A stretch of DNA of 64,000 nt, from contig JADCGL010000014.1 in NCBI GenBank assembly GCA_020248985.1, positions 1 to 64,000 on the forward strand, read 5' to 3'. Below, in pieces: positions 8,122-18,841 of the stretch. The DNA is from Telmatospirillum sp. GTDB lineage: Bacteria > Pseudomonadota > Alphaproteobacteria > CACIAM-22H2. The notes under the pieces are model-generated. The model saw only the letters and a program-made list of their open reading frames with translations, did no database searches and was not told the DNA's origin. Positions within the stretch are counted from its first letter, which is position 1. Each line of letters starts with the position of its first letter. A program made the position numbers and the translations under genes.

Positions 8122-9837
8122 ATGTTCGCCCATCCGACCGAGCCTGCGCAAGCGCGCCGCCTGTGGTTTGTCGATCTCGTCGTTTTGGCGGTCGTGATCG
8201 GCGCGTTTCTGATCGCGTTTTTGGGCGCGCGGCCGCTCGGCGTGCCCAGCGAAGCGCGCTACGCCGAACTTGGCCGCGAGATCGCCGCGACCGGCGACTG
8301 GATCACGCCGCGCATCAACGGCGTCAAATATTTCTTCAAGCCGCCGCTGTTCTACTGGATCCAGGCGGTCTCGATTCATGCCCTGGGTCTGTCGGAATTC
8401 GCGCTGCGCCTGGCGACGGCTTTGTTCGCCCTCGGCGGCTGCCTGCTCGCCTATGTCGGCGGACGCGCGCTGTTCGACCGGCCGACGGGCCTGCTTGCTG
8501 CACTCGTGCTCGCAACGACGCTGCTGTGGTTTGCCCTTGGGCGCATCATTCTGCTCGACGTGCCGGTCGGCGTATTCCTGAGCTTGAGCCTGCTCGCCTT
8601 CATGTTGGCCGTGCAGGCCGCCCCTGAGAGCCGGACGCGCAAAGCGTGGCTCTATACGATGTATGCGGCCGCTGCGGCTGCGACGATGACCAAGGGCCTC
8701 ATCGGCATCGTTCTGCCGGCCTTGGTGATCGGCCTGTGGATCGTGCTGACCTGGAACTGGCGCCTGCTCCTGCAGGTGCGTCTGCTTTCGGGGCTTGCGC
8801 TGTTCCTGGCGCTGACCGTGCCGTGGCATGTCGCGGTCGGCGTGCAATCGCCGGAATTCTGGCATTTCTATTTCATCCGCGAGCATCTCGAGCGTTTCAC
8901 CACGACAGTGCATGGCCGCTATCAGCCGTGGTGGTTCTTCGCACCCATCCTGATCGTCGGCAGCTTTCCGTGGCTCGGCTTTCTCGCCCAAGCGCTCGTG
9001 CGCAATCTGCGCGATGCGGCCATCGCGGGCCCGCATCGCACGGTCGAGCTTTATCTCGCCCTGTGGTTCTGGGCGATCCTGCTGTTCTTCTCGATTTCGG
9101 ATTCGAAGCTGATCCCGTACGTGACGCCGATCATGGTGCCGCTTGCGATCCTGATCGCGCGCTATGTGGGCCCGGCATTGCGCGAGCCTGCACCTAAACT
9201 CGGCTTGCTCGCCGGGCTGTGGATTCTGGCCGGCTTTGCCGCCCTCGTCGCGGTGGCGGCCCTTGCCGTCGGCGTTGCGGGACCGCAGCTTGCGAGCGGC
9301 GATTTGGCGCAAGACCTTGCCTCGGCGCGGCCCTATATGGGCTGGCTGTGTGCAGGGGCCGGGGCAACGGCGGCAGCCATAGCGTTTGCGCTGCTGCGCG
9401 GCAAGCGCGCGCTTGCGTTGGGCCTGTCGGTCGCGGCGGCGGCGGCCCTTTATGTGGGCGTCGACACGACGATGGCCGACCATCAGCCGCGATCGATCAA
9501 GCCAATCGCCGAAATCCTGCGCGAGGTCGCCACGCCCGAAGACGAGATCGCCGCCTACCGCACCTATCCGCAGGATCTGCCGGTCTATCTCGGGCGCCGC
9601 GTCACGGTGATGGGCTGGTCGGGCGAGCTCGATTTCGGCCGTGCGGCCGAGCCCGCGACGCAAGAATGGATGTTCGACGACGAGGCCGAATTGTGGCGCC
9701 GCTGGAACGGCGAACGCACGGTCTATATGGTGGTTCCGCTGCCCTTCGAGGCGACGGTGCGCGCAAGTGCGGGCGAGCGCTTCGTCGAGCTCGCCCGCAC
9801 GCGGCGCCATCTTCTCGTCGTCAACCGCATACCCTGA
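8122..9837 (+). CDS. arnT: Glycosyltransferase 83 family, ArnT-like (lipid A aminoarabinose transferase)
   Basis: 571 residues with about 12 transmembrane segments and a C-terminal soluble part. The first periplasmic loop holds SEARYAELGREIAATGDWIT followed by RINGVKYFFKPPLFYW (about 43-80), the ArnT/PMT signature. ArnT moves L-Ara4N from undecaprenyl phosphate to lipid A on the periplasmic face, lowering the negative charge of the outer membrane. In most ArnT proteins an Asp precedes the Glu of this loop; here it is Ser43. ATG 8122 was chosen; an in-frame ATG at 8059 shares a CCATGG with the divergent hpt start and is possible. First gene of a six-gene arn-like operon. Confidence 0.8.
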   Translation: MFAHPTEPAQARRLWFVDLVVLAVVIGAFLIAFLGARPLGVPSEARYAELGREIAATGDWITPRINGVKYFFKPPLFYWIQAVSIHALGLSEFALRLATALFALGGCLLAYVGGRALFDRPTGLLAALVLATTLLWFALGRIILLDVPVGVFLSLSLLAFMLAVQAAPESRTRKAWLYTMYAAAAAATMTKGLIGIVLPALVIGLWIVLTWNWRLLLQVRLLSGLALFLALTVPWHVAVGVQSPEFWHFYFIREHLERFTTTVHGRYQPWWFFAPILIVGSFPWLGFLAQALVRNLRDAAIAGPHRTVELYLALWFWAILLFFSISDSKLIPYVTPIMVPLAILIARYVGPALREPAPKLGLLAGLWILAGFAALVAVAALAVGVAGPQLASGDLAQDLASARPYMGWLCAGAGATAAAIAFALLRGKRALALGLSVAAAAALYVGVDTTMADHQPRSIKPIAEILREVATPEDEIAAYRTYPQDLPVYLGRRVTVMGWSGELDFGRAAEPATQEWMFDDEAELWRRWNGERTVYMVVPLPFEATVRASAGERFVELARTRRHLLVVNRIP

Positions 9838-9849
9838 TCGGGAGGGACG

Positions 9850-10218
9850 ATGCTTCAGTACATGCCCCTGATTCTGGCCGGCGTGCTGCTCAATGCGGGC
9901 GCGCAGTTGGCGCTCAAGCAAGGCATGAACCAGATCGGCCGGTTCGACTTTGCCTGGGCCAATCTGCTGCCGATCGGCCTGCAGGTCGGCCTCAACCCGT
10001 TCGTGGCGTTGGGCCTGTTCTGCTACGTCGTCAGCGTCGGGATCTGGCTGCTCGTGCTGAGCCGGGTCGAGGTCGGGCTCGCCTATCCGATGCTGTCGAT
10101 CGGCTACGTCGTGAACGCGCTCGCCGCCTGGTGGCTGTTCGGCGAGGATTTGACGGCGACGCGCATCGCAGGCATCGTCGTGATCTGCTTTGGCGTTTGG
10201 CTTTTGTCGCGTGCTTGA
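9850..10218 (+). CDS. Small multidrug-resistance-type membrane protein, ArnE/ArnF-like flippase subunit
   Basis: 122 residues with four hydrophobic helices, the EmrE/SMR arrangement. In enterobacteria ArnE and ArnF form the flippase that moves undecaprenyl-phosphate-L-Ara4N to the periplasmic side. Here only one such gene is present, between arnT and arnC, so it may work as a homodimer. Landmarks are NAGAQLALKQG in helix 1 and SRVEVGLAYPMLSIGYV in helix 3. A GGGAGGG lies just upstream of the ATG, 12 bp after the arnT stop. Function rests mainly on the neighbourhood. Confidence 0.75.
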   Translation: MLQYMPLILAGVLLNAGAQLALKQGMNQIGRFDFAWANLLPIGLQVGLNPFVALGLFCYVVSVGIWLLVLSRVEVGLAYPMLSIGYVVNALAAWWLFGEDLTATRIAGIVVICFGVWLLSRA

Positions 10219-10222
10219 ACCA

Positions 10223-11167
10223 ATGGCGTCTTCTTTGCCCGAGATCACGGTCGTCGTTCCCGTCTACAACGAGGAAGACAACCTCCCGCTTCTCTATCGC
10301 CGCCTGACGGCCGCCCTCGACGCGATCGGGCGGCCTTGGGAGATTCTGTTCACCGACGACGGCAGCCGAGACCGTTCGGTCGAGATCCTCAAAGCCTTCC
10401 ACGGCGAGCGCCCCAAGGAAGTGCGCGTGATCGAGTTCGAGCGCAATGCGGGCCAGCACATGGCGATCATGGCGGCGTTCGAGCGCGCGCGCGGGCAGAT
10501 CGTCGTCACGATCGACGCCGACCTGCAGAACCCGCCCGAGGAAATTGCCAATCTCGTCGCCGCGATGGACAAGGGCCACGACGTGGTCGGCTCGATCCGC
10601 AAGGATCGCCAGGATGTGGGCTGGCGCGTGTGGGCCTCGCGCGCCATGAACATCGTGCGCGAGCGCATCACCGGCATCAAGATGACCGACCAGGGCTGCA
10701 TGCTGCGCGCGTACCGCGCCGATGTGGTGCAGCAGATCGTGGCGACCGGCGAGCAGACGACCTTCATCCCGGCACTGGCGCAGTTCTTCGCCGCCAACCC
10801 GACGGAGATCATCGTGGCGCATGCGCCGCGCGCGGCCGGCGAGAGCAAATACAATCTCTACCGCCTCGTGCGCCTGAATTTCGATCTGATGACCGGCTTT
10901 TCGGTCGTCCCGCTGCAGATTTTCACCATCGTCGGCATGCTGGTGAGCTTCTTCTCGCTGCTGCTGGTAGCCTATCTCGCCGTGCGTCGCATCGTGATCG
11001 GCCCGGAAGTGGACGGGCTGTTCACGCTATTCGGCATCCTCTATTTCCTCGTCGGCGTGCTGATCACAGGACTGGGGCTCGTCGGCGAATATGTCGGGCG
11101 CATCTACCAAGAAGTGCGCAAACGGCCGCGCTTCCGCGTGCGCGCTGTCCACGAATCGCTCGACTGA
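10223..11167 (+). CDS. arnC: Undecaprenyl-phosphate 4-deoxy-4-formamido-L-arabinose transferase (ArnC/PmrF-type GT2)
   Basis: 314 residues (E. coli ArnC is about 320). GT2 fold starting ITVVVPVYNEEDNL, with the metal-binding DAD (98-100) in VVTIDADLQNPPEE. Two hydrophobic helices near the C-terminus (about 225-290) anchor the active site at the inner membrane, as in dolichol-phosphate-mannose synthase relatives. It would load UDP-L-Ara4FN sugar onto undecaprenyl phosphate on the cytoplasmic face. ATG 10223 lies 4 bp after the SMR gene stop; earlier in-frame starts would overlap that gene. Its neighbours are all arn-type, which separates it from generic GtrB or DpmA proteins. Confidence 0.85.
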   Translation: MASSLPEITVVVPVYNEEDNLPLLYRRLTAALDAIGRPWEILFTDDGSRDRSVEILKAFHGERPKEVRVIEFERNAGQHMAIMAAFERARGQIVVTIDADLQNPPEEIANLVAAMDKGHDVVGSIRKDRQDVGWRVWASRAMNIVRERITGIKMTDQGCMLRAYRADVVQQIVATGEQTTFIPALAQFFAANPTEIIVAHAPRAAGESKYNLYRLVRLNFDLMTGFSVVPLQIFTIVGMLVSFFSLLLVAYLAVRRIVIGPEVDGLFTLFGILYFLVGVLITGLGLVGEYVGRIYQEVRKRPRFRVRAVHESLD

Positions 11168-11181
11168 TCGCAAGGCACCCC

Positions 11182-12096
11182 ATGCCCGGCATCGTCCTGT
11201 TCGGCTATTCCGACGTCGGTTACGAATGCCTCGATTTGCTCGTGGGCCAGGGCAGGGACGTGCGCCTCGTGGTCACGCACGAAGACAGTCCGAGCGAAGC
11301 CAAATGGTTCCGCTCGGTGCGCGAGCTTGCATCCGCGGCCGGTATCGAAACCACGACCGCCGAACTCAAGGACGATCCGTCCATCGAGGCGCGCATTGCG
11401 GGCCTCGCACCGGATCTGATTCTGTCGTGTTATTACCGTCGCATGATCCCGGCGCGCATACTCGACCATGCGCGGCTCGGCGCCTTCAACATGCACGGCT
11501 CGCTGCTGCCCAAATATCGCGGCCGCGCACCCGTGAACTGGGCGATCCTGCACGGCGAGACCCAAGTCGGCGCCACGCTGCACCGCATGGTCAAACGTGC
11601 CGATGCCGGCGACATCGTCGATGCCGAGGCCGTACCGGTGGGGCCCGAAGAAACCGCCTTCGAAGCGATGGGCAAGGTCGTGGGGGCCGCACGCCGCATT
11701 CTGACGCGCCAGATCGATGCATTGCTGGCCGGCACGGCCCCGCAAACGCCGCAGGACGAGGCGCAAGCCACGTATTTCGGCGGCCGCACGCCCGAGGACG
11801 GGCGCATCGATTGGACTTGGCCAGCGGCGCGCATTGTCAATCTCGTGCGTGCCGTGGCGGCCCCGTTTCCGGGCGCTTTTAGCGACGGACCCAGCACTGG
11901 AAAAGGCGGGCGCTTGTTCGTATGGCGTGCCCGCAAAGCGACGGGAAGCGGCGTGCCGGGCACGGTTTTGACGACCGCACCGCTTGCCGTTGCCTGCGGC
12001 GACGGGGCGGTCGAAATCCTCGAAGCGAGCCTGGACGCGGGGGCCACGGTCCCCGGGGCCGCACTGGGGCTGGCGGCGGGCGTCCGGATCGGCTAG
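11182..12096 (+). CDS. arnA (formyltransferase part): UDP-L-Ara4N formyltransferase (N-terminal half of ArnA as a separate gene)
   Basis: 304 residues matching the N-terminal formyltransferase domain of E. coli ArnA. The catalytic triad of the formyltransferase family is present: Asn103 and His105 in FNMHGSLLPKYRGRAPVNW and Asp141 in ADAGDIVD, aligning with N102, H104 and D140 of E. coli ArnA. It uses N10-formyltetrahydrofolate to formylate the 4-amine of UDP-L-Ara4N. In enterobacteria this domain is fused to the decarboxylase; here the second domain is the next gene, 36 bp downstream. Methionyl-tRNA formyltransferase is an alternative for isolated proteins, but the context decides. Confidence 0.85.
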   Translation: MPGIVLFGYSDVGYECLDLLVGQGRDVRLVVTHEDSPSEAKWFRSVRELASAAGIETTTAELKDDPSIEARIAGLAPDLILSCYYRRMIPARILDHARLGAFNMHGSLLPKYRGRAPVNWAILHGETQVGATLHRMVKRADAGDIVDAEAVPVGPEETAFEAMGKVVGAARRILTRQIDALLAGTAPQTPQDEAQATYFGGRTPEDGRIDWTWPAARIVNLVRAVAAPFPGAFSDGPSTGKGGRLFVWRARKATGSGVPGTVLTTAPLAVACGDGAVEILEASLDAGATVPGAALGLAAGVRIG

Positions 12097-12132
12097 AAGG
12101 CGCCATCGTTTTTCGCGGGGGAGCAACGTCGC

Positions 12133-13191
12133 GTGAGCCTCAAAATTCTCATTCTGGGCGTCAACGGATTCGTCGGGTCGAATCTGTCCGAGCGCATTCT
12201 GAAGACCACCGACTGGTCGGTCTACGGCATGGATATTCGCCAGGACAAGATCGAAGACCTGATCGGCAATCCGCGCTTCCACTTCGTCGAAGGCGACATC
12301 ACGATCAACCGCGAATGGGTCGAGTACCACGTCAAGAAATGCGACGTGATCCTGCCGCTGGTCGCGATCGCCACGCCCGCCACCTACGTGCAGCATCCGC
12401 TCAAGGTCTTCGAACTCGATTTCGAGGCCAATCTCGCGATCGTGCGCGACTGCGTGAAATACGACAAGCGCGTGCTGTTCCCGTCCACCTCGGAAGTCTA
12501 CGGCATGTCGACCGACACGCCGTTCGACGAAGAGACGTCGAATTTCGTGCTCGGTCCCATCCACAAGCAGCGCTGGATCTATTCGTGCTCCAAGCAGCTC
12601 TTGGACCGCGTGATCTACGCCTACGGTGCGAAGGGCGAGCTGCGCTACACGCTGTTCCGCCCGTTCAACTGGATCGGCCCCAAGCTCGACAATATCTGGG
12701 CCGCCAAGGAAGGCTCGTCGCGCGTGCTGACCCAGTTCGTTGGCAACATCGTGCGCGGCGAAAACATCAGCCTCGTGGCGGGCGGGGCCCAGCGCCGCTG
12801 CTTCCTCTATATCGACGACGCGATGGACGCGATGGTGCGCATCATCGCCAACAAGGACGGCTGTGCGGACGGGCGCATCTTCAATATTGGCGATCCGCGC
12901 AACGATTATTCGATGCGCGCACTCGCCGAAGAGCTGCTCGACGTGATCCAGCAATACGACGGCTATGCCGACGTGAAGTCGCGCATCAAGCTCATCGACG
13001 TCGATCCGGATGGCTATTACGGCAAGGGCTACGAAGACATCCAGGTGCGCGTGCCGTCGATCGAAAACGCCGCCAAGTATCTGGGCTGGACGCCGACCAC
13101 GGATCTGCGCACGGCCCTCAAGCTCACGCTCGACTACTATCTGCTGGCGGGCCGCAAGGATACGGGCGACCTGACCGGCACGCCGGTGTAA
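12133..13191 (+). CDS. arnA (decarboxylase part): UDP-glucuronate decarboxylase/dehydrogenase (C-terminal half of ArnA as a separate gene)
   Basis: 352 residues, an extended SDR matching ArnA residues 310-660. NAD-binding GVNGFVGSNL (9-18), Ser120-Glu121 in PSTSEVYG, Tyr150/Lys154 in YSCSK and Arg222 in RRCFLYIDD correspond to S433/E434, Y463/K467 and R619 of E. coli ArnA. This Ser-Glu-Arg set is diagnostic for oxidative decarboxylation of UDP-glucuronate to UDP-4-keto-arabinose. GTG start at 12133. The product would normally be transaminated by ArnB, which is not encoded anywhere in the window. Confidence 0.88.
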   Translation: MSLKILILGVNGFVGSNLSERILKTTDWSVYGMDIRQDKIEDLIGNPRFHFVEGDITINREWVEYHVKKCDVILPLVAIATPATYVQHPLKVFELDFEANLAIVRDCVKYDKRVLFPSTSEVYGMSTDTPFDEETSNFVLGPIHKQRWIYSCSKQLLDRVIYAYGAKGELRYTLFRPFNWIGPKLDNIWAAKEGSSRVLTQFVGNIVRGENISLVAGGAQRRCFLYIDDAMDAMVRIIANKDGCADGRIFNIGDPRNDYSMRALAEELLDVIQQYDGYADVKSRIKLIDVDPDGYYGKGYEDIQVRVPSIENAAKYLGWTPTTDLRTALKLTLDYYLLAGRKDTGDLTGTPV

Positions 13192-13199
13192 CGCCGGCA

Positions 13200-14105
13200 A
13201 TGGCGGAACCTGCACGGCTTGCGATCAAGATCGACGTCGATACCGACCGCGGCACGCGCGAGGGCATCGCTCCGCTCGCCCGCATCCTCGATCGCCATCG
13301 CATTCGCGGCACGTTCCTCTATTCGCTCGGGCCCGACAATACCGGGCGCGCAATCCGCCGCGTGTTCCGGCCCGGCTTTTTCAGCAAGGTCAGCCGCACC
13401 TCGGTCGTCAAAATCTACGGCCTGCGCACGCTGATGAACGGCGTGCTGCTGCCGGGCCCCGACATTGCCAAGCGCAATGCCGCGACTATGTGTGCGGTCG
13501 CGGCCGGGCACGAGGCCGGCATCCATTGCTGGGACCATGTGCGCTGGCAGGACGGCCTCGCGCGCATGACGCTCGCCCAAGTGCACGCCGAGTTTGCCAA
13601 GGCGCAGGAGGCATTCCAGACAGTGTTCGGCAAACCGGCGCGAACGGCCGGTGCGGCGGGCTGGCAGGCCGACGAAAAGAGCCTTGCCGTCTACGACGAA
13701 GCCGGGCTCGATTACGCATCGGACGCGCGCGGTACGTCTGCGTTTGTGCCGGTTGCGGGAGGCAGAACCTTTGCCACACCGCAGATTCCGACGACGTTGC
13801 CCACGCTCGACGAGTTGATCGGGCGGCCCGAATATCCCCTCGACCGGCTCATCGATGTCTATCTCGACAGCCTGGTGCCGGGCGCGCTCAATGCTTTCAC
13901 GGGCCATGCCGAGCTCGAGGGCATGCATTATCTCGACTGGTTTGCGGCCTTTCTGGCGGCGGCGGAAAAGCGCGGTGTCGTCTTCGTCAATCTCGCCGAC
14001 GAGGCCGCAAAATTTGCTGAAAAAATGCCGCCGTGCGCCCAGTTTCTGCAAGGGGCCGTCGAAGGGCGGAGCGGGACCCTGGCGCTGCAGGGACCGTTCG
14101 TTTAG
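13200..14105 (+). CDS. arnD: ArnD, undecaprenyl-phosphate-Ara4FN deformylase (polysaccharide deacetylase family)
   Basis: 301 residues, like E. coli ArnD. N-terminal IKIDVDTDRGTREG carries the metal/catalytic Asp pair of the NodB fold; HEAGIHCWDHVRWQ supplies the His ligands, and GAAGWQADEKSL plus ATPQIPTTLPTLDELIGR follow the ArnD-specific pattern. It removes the formyl group from undecaprenyl-P-Ara4FN before flipping. ATG 13200 is 8 bp after the decarboxylase stop. Last recognisable arn gene; presence of ArnD makes true L-Ara4N (rather than another amino sugar) the likeliest product. Confidence 0.87.
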   Translation: MAEPARLAIKIDVDTDRGTREGIAPLARILDRHRIRGTFLYSLGPDNTGRAIRRVFRPGFFSKVSRTSVVKIYGLRTLMNGVLLPGPDIAKRNAATMCAVAAGHEAGIHCWDHVRWQDGLARMTLAQVHAEFAKAQEAFQTVFGKPARTAGAAGWQADEKSLAVYDEAGLDYASDARGTSAFVPVAGGRTFATPQIPTTLPTLDELIGRPEYPLDRLIDVYLDSLVPGALNAFTGHAELEGMHYLDWFAAFLAAAEKRGVVFVNLADEAAKFAEKMPPCAQFLQGAVEGRSGTLALQGPFV

Positions 14106-14135
14106 CATCCGGCGAATGTTAGAAGAGGTTGTTCC

Positions 14136-14672
14136 TTGATTTTCAGTCGTTTTCTGGCGATCGCGATTCTGCTGCTGCTGCCGATCGTGCTCCACGCGCA
14201 GACGCCGAAGCCGGGGACCCGTGTGTCCTTCCAGTCCGGTACGACAACCGTGATCGAGGGGTACGAGGGCGGCCTCACGAAGACCTCGAATGGCGACGTC
14301 TGGATCGGCTTCGTCGATCGCCCGTCGAATGCCGAATTGACCAAGGGCAATCTGGACAATTTCGAGTTCCGTCCAGGCAACACGTTGAACTTCGAATATG
14401 CGCGCCGGCAAGGCAACCGCACGCCGAGCTACATCACGGTCGATCTGCGCGTTCTGCGCGCGGAATCGATGACTGTGCGTGGCGTTGCCCATGACGTCGT
14501 CGTGATCGAGGCGACGGTCTCGTCGACGCGCCCGGTCTGGAACTACCGCATGCAAGCCTGGGTCGATCCCAAGCTGCGCTACATGCTGCGGCGGGAAATT
14601 CTTGGCATGTCGGATACCACCCCCAACGTGCCTTCGGCCTTGCGCGCCAATAACATCCTGCCGCCGCCCTGA
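14136..14672 (+). CDS. Secreted protein of unknown function downstream of the arn genes
   Basis: 178 residues with a Sec signal peptide (ILLLLPIVLHAQ, cleavage near residue 22). The mature part is beta-rich and has no family motif I recognise. A TTG start with AGAAGAGG upstream is the only plausible initiator. It lies 30 bp after arnD in the same direction, so it may be the last gene of that operon and a periplasmic or outer-membrane associated factor; this is inference from position only. No cysteines or lipobox in the N-terminus, so not a lipoprotein. Confidence 0.6.
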   Translation: MIFSRFLAIAILLLLPIVLHAQTPKPGTRVSFQSGTTTVIEGYEGGLTKTSNGDVWIGFVDRPSNAELTKGNLDNFEFRPGNTLNFEYARRQGNRTPSYITVDLRVLRAESMTVRGVAHDVVVIEATVSSTRPVWNYRMQAWVDPKLRYMLRREILGMSDTTPNVPSALRANNILPPP

Positions 14673-14747
14673 AGAGCCTCCGCGTGCCGCACTTCCGCTC
14701 GGCGACCGATTCCGGCATATTCCTTTTTTAGTCGGAGACGCCAGACC

Positions 14748-16044
<1,297 letters not shown>

Positions 16045-16052
<8 letters not shown>

Positions 16053-17280
16053 TGCCGTGTCGGCGGCCCCGCATTTTGCGGGCCCCTCCAAAGCCGTGCG
16101 CGTGCTGCGCGGTCCCGCGACGATCCGTTTGCGCGCGGGCGAGGTTTTCGCCGCGGCGTGCGCCGGGCGCACCGCGCATTTTTCTGTCGATCTCGGCAAA
16201 CTCGAGATAGCCGCCGACCGCACGGTCGCGGCGATTCGCGCGGATTATCCCACGCTCGAAATCCCGTATCATTCGCGCTGGCGACACTTCGATGCAGGCG
16301 GGGTTGATCGCTGGGCGCGCTTGGCAGCACGATTGCCGGACGACAAGCTCGAGCGTGCGCGCGTCGGCGTGGATCTCGCCGTTGCAAGCGTGCTGCTCGA
16401 TGCCGGGGCCGGCCCAGAATGGCGCTACCGCACGCCGGACGGCATCTATGCGCGCTCGGAAGGGCTTGCGGTTGCGAGCGTGGATTTGTTTTCGGCCGGC
16501 GTGTTTTCGGCCGACCCGAAGGCTCCCTTGCGCGCCGATGCGGCGGCCTTGCAGCGTTTCGATGCGGCTGCCCTGGCGCGCGGCTTCCAAGTATCGGCTG
16601 AAAATCCGCTGGTCGGGCTCGAAGGGCGGGCAGGGCTTTTGCGCAATCTCGGGCTCGCCATCGCGGCACGCCCTGATCTGTTCGGGCCGAGCCCGCGTGT
16701 CGGCAATCTCGTCGATCGGCTGCTGTTCGATGCCAAAGACGGCACCTTGCCGGCCGCGCGCATTCTGGCCCTGTTGCTCGACGGATTCGCCGATGCGTGG
16801 CCGGCACGGCGCGTGGTGGACGGTGTGAATGTCGGCGATGTGGGTGTCCATCCGGCTGCCACCGACGGGCTCGTGCCGTTCCACAAGCTCAGCCAGTGGC
16901 TGAGCTATTCGCTGCTCGAACCGCTCGAGGCGCTCGGCTTGCGCATCGTCGATCTCGATGCGCTGACGGGCCTGCCCGAATATCGCAATGGGGGCCTGTT
17001 TCTCGATACGGGCGTGCTCGCCCTCAAGGATCCGTCGGCCGCCGCGCGCACCCACGACGCCACGAGCGAACTCGTCGTCGAGTGGCGCGCGCTCACGGTC
17101 GTGCTGCTCGACCGCGTCGCCGATCTCGTCCGCGCCAAACTCGGCCTTGCCGCCGCCGATTTTCCGCTGGCAAAGGTTCTGCAAGGCGGCACGTGGACCG
17201 CCGGGCGGCGCATTGCCGCCGAACTGCGCGCTGGCGGACCGCCGCCGCTTGCCGTCGCCAGCGACGGCACGATTTTCTGA
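16045..17280 (+). CDS. URC4: DUF1688 protein, URC4 homolog (uracil catabolism)
   Basis: 411 residues, the usual DUF1688 length. Segments typical of the family are [14 protein letters not shown] near residue 75 and [20 protein letters not shown] near residue 285. In Lachancea kluyveri URC4 is essential for the URC route; its chemical step is not established. The ATG at 16045 overlaps the URC1 stop by 8 nt, indicating tight coupling and stoichiometric production. No signal peptide or membrane segments, so cytoplasmic. Identification rests on the conserved URC1-URC4-upp order as well as sequence. Confidence 0.83.
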
Positions 17281-17300
17281 CCAAACCGGGAGCATTCTTC

Positions 17301-17933
<633 letters not shown>

Positions 17934-17997
17934 GCATGCCGATTGCTAATACTGAATTGAGCGACTAGCCTTTGCTGGTCAAACGGGGGGGTATCCA

Positions 17998-18837
17998 ATG
18001 AAAACCATGCGTCTTATCGCCGTCGCTTGCGCGCTCGGCATGTCCGTCGCCGCACCGGCGATGGCACAAAAACTGGTGACGGGCGTGGACGGCACTTTCG
18101 CACCGCACGCGATGCCGAAGCTCGGCGGCGGCATCGAAGGTTTCAATGTCGACATGGCCAACGAAATCGGCCGTCGCCTGGGCCAACCGATCGAAATCGT
18201 GGCCCAGGAATTCTCGGGCCTCGTGCCCGGGCTTCTGTCGAAGCGCTTCGACTTTCTGGCGGCACCCACGACCGTGACCGAGGAGCGCGCGCGCGCCCTG
18301 CTGTTCACGGAAGGCTATCTCAACACCGACTTCCAGTTCGTCGCCCGCCGAAACAAGCCCGAGATCAAGGAACTCGAGGGCTTGCGCGGCCTCAAAGTGT
18401 CGGTCAATCGCGGCTCGGCCTACGAGAGCTGGGCCTCCGCCAACAACCAGCGCTACGGCTTCACCTACGACGTCTACGGCTCGAACCCTGAGGCGGTGCA
18501 AGCCGTCCTCGCCGGCCGTGCGGACGCAAATCTCACCGGCAACACCGTCGCAGCCTGGGCCGTCAAGCAGAACGCCAGCCAGCTGCGCCTGGGCGCCAAG
18601 ATCTCGACCGGGCTCGTCTGGGCCATTCCGTTCCGGCCCGACGACAAGGCCGGTCGCGACCGCATCTCGATGGTCGTCAAATGCATGAAGCAGGACGGGA
18701 CGTTCTCGCGTCTCCACAAAAAATGGTTCGGCTACGATCCGGCGCCGGATTCGGTGACGGTCAATATCGCGGCCGGCCACGGTGTGGCCAGCATGCCCGG
18801 CTACGATCCTACGCCGGTCGCTCTCGTCTGCCGCTAG
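17998..18837 (+). CDS. ABC transporter substrate-binding protein, polar amino-acid family (SBP_bac_3)
   Basis: 279 residues; Sec signal peptide 1-23 ending APAMAQ. The mature part has the family-3 pattern: GFNVDMANEIGRRLG in the first lobe, FDFLAAPTTVTEERA and the GLRGLKVSVNRGSAYE hinge strand. It binds a small polar ligand in the periplasm and delivers it to the two permeases encoded downstream. It begins a five-gene run ending in a hydantoin racemase-like gene and directly follows URC1-URC4-upp. A pyrimidine, hydantoin or amino-acid ligand is therefore conceivable but not readable from sequence. Confidence 0.87.
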   Translation: MKTMRLIAVACALGMSVAAPAMAQKLVTGVDGTFAPHAMPKLGGGIEGFNVDMANEIGRRLGQPIEIVAQEFSGLVPGLLSKRFDFLAAPTTVTEERARALLFTEGYLNTDFQFVARRNKPEIKELEGLRGLKVSVNRGSAYESWASANNQRYGFTYDVYGSNPEAVQAVLAGRADANLTGNTVAAWAVKQNASQLRLGAKISTGLVWAIPFRPDDKAGRDRISMVVKCMKQDGTFSRLHKKWFGYDPAPDSVTVNIAAGHGVASMPGYDPTPVALVCR

Positions 18838-18841
18838 GCGA

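Noticed and set aside
7072-10248. Very long minus-strand frame running through arnT, the SMR gene and the GNAT gene.
   Set aside because: Only its last part (7072-7536) is a real gene; the rest lies antisense to arnT and hpt coding frames.
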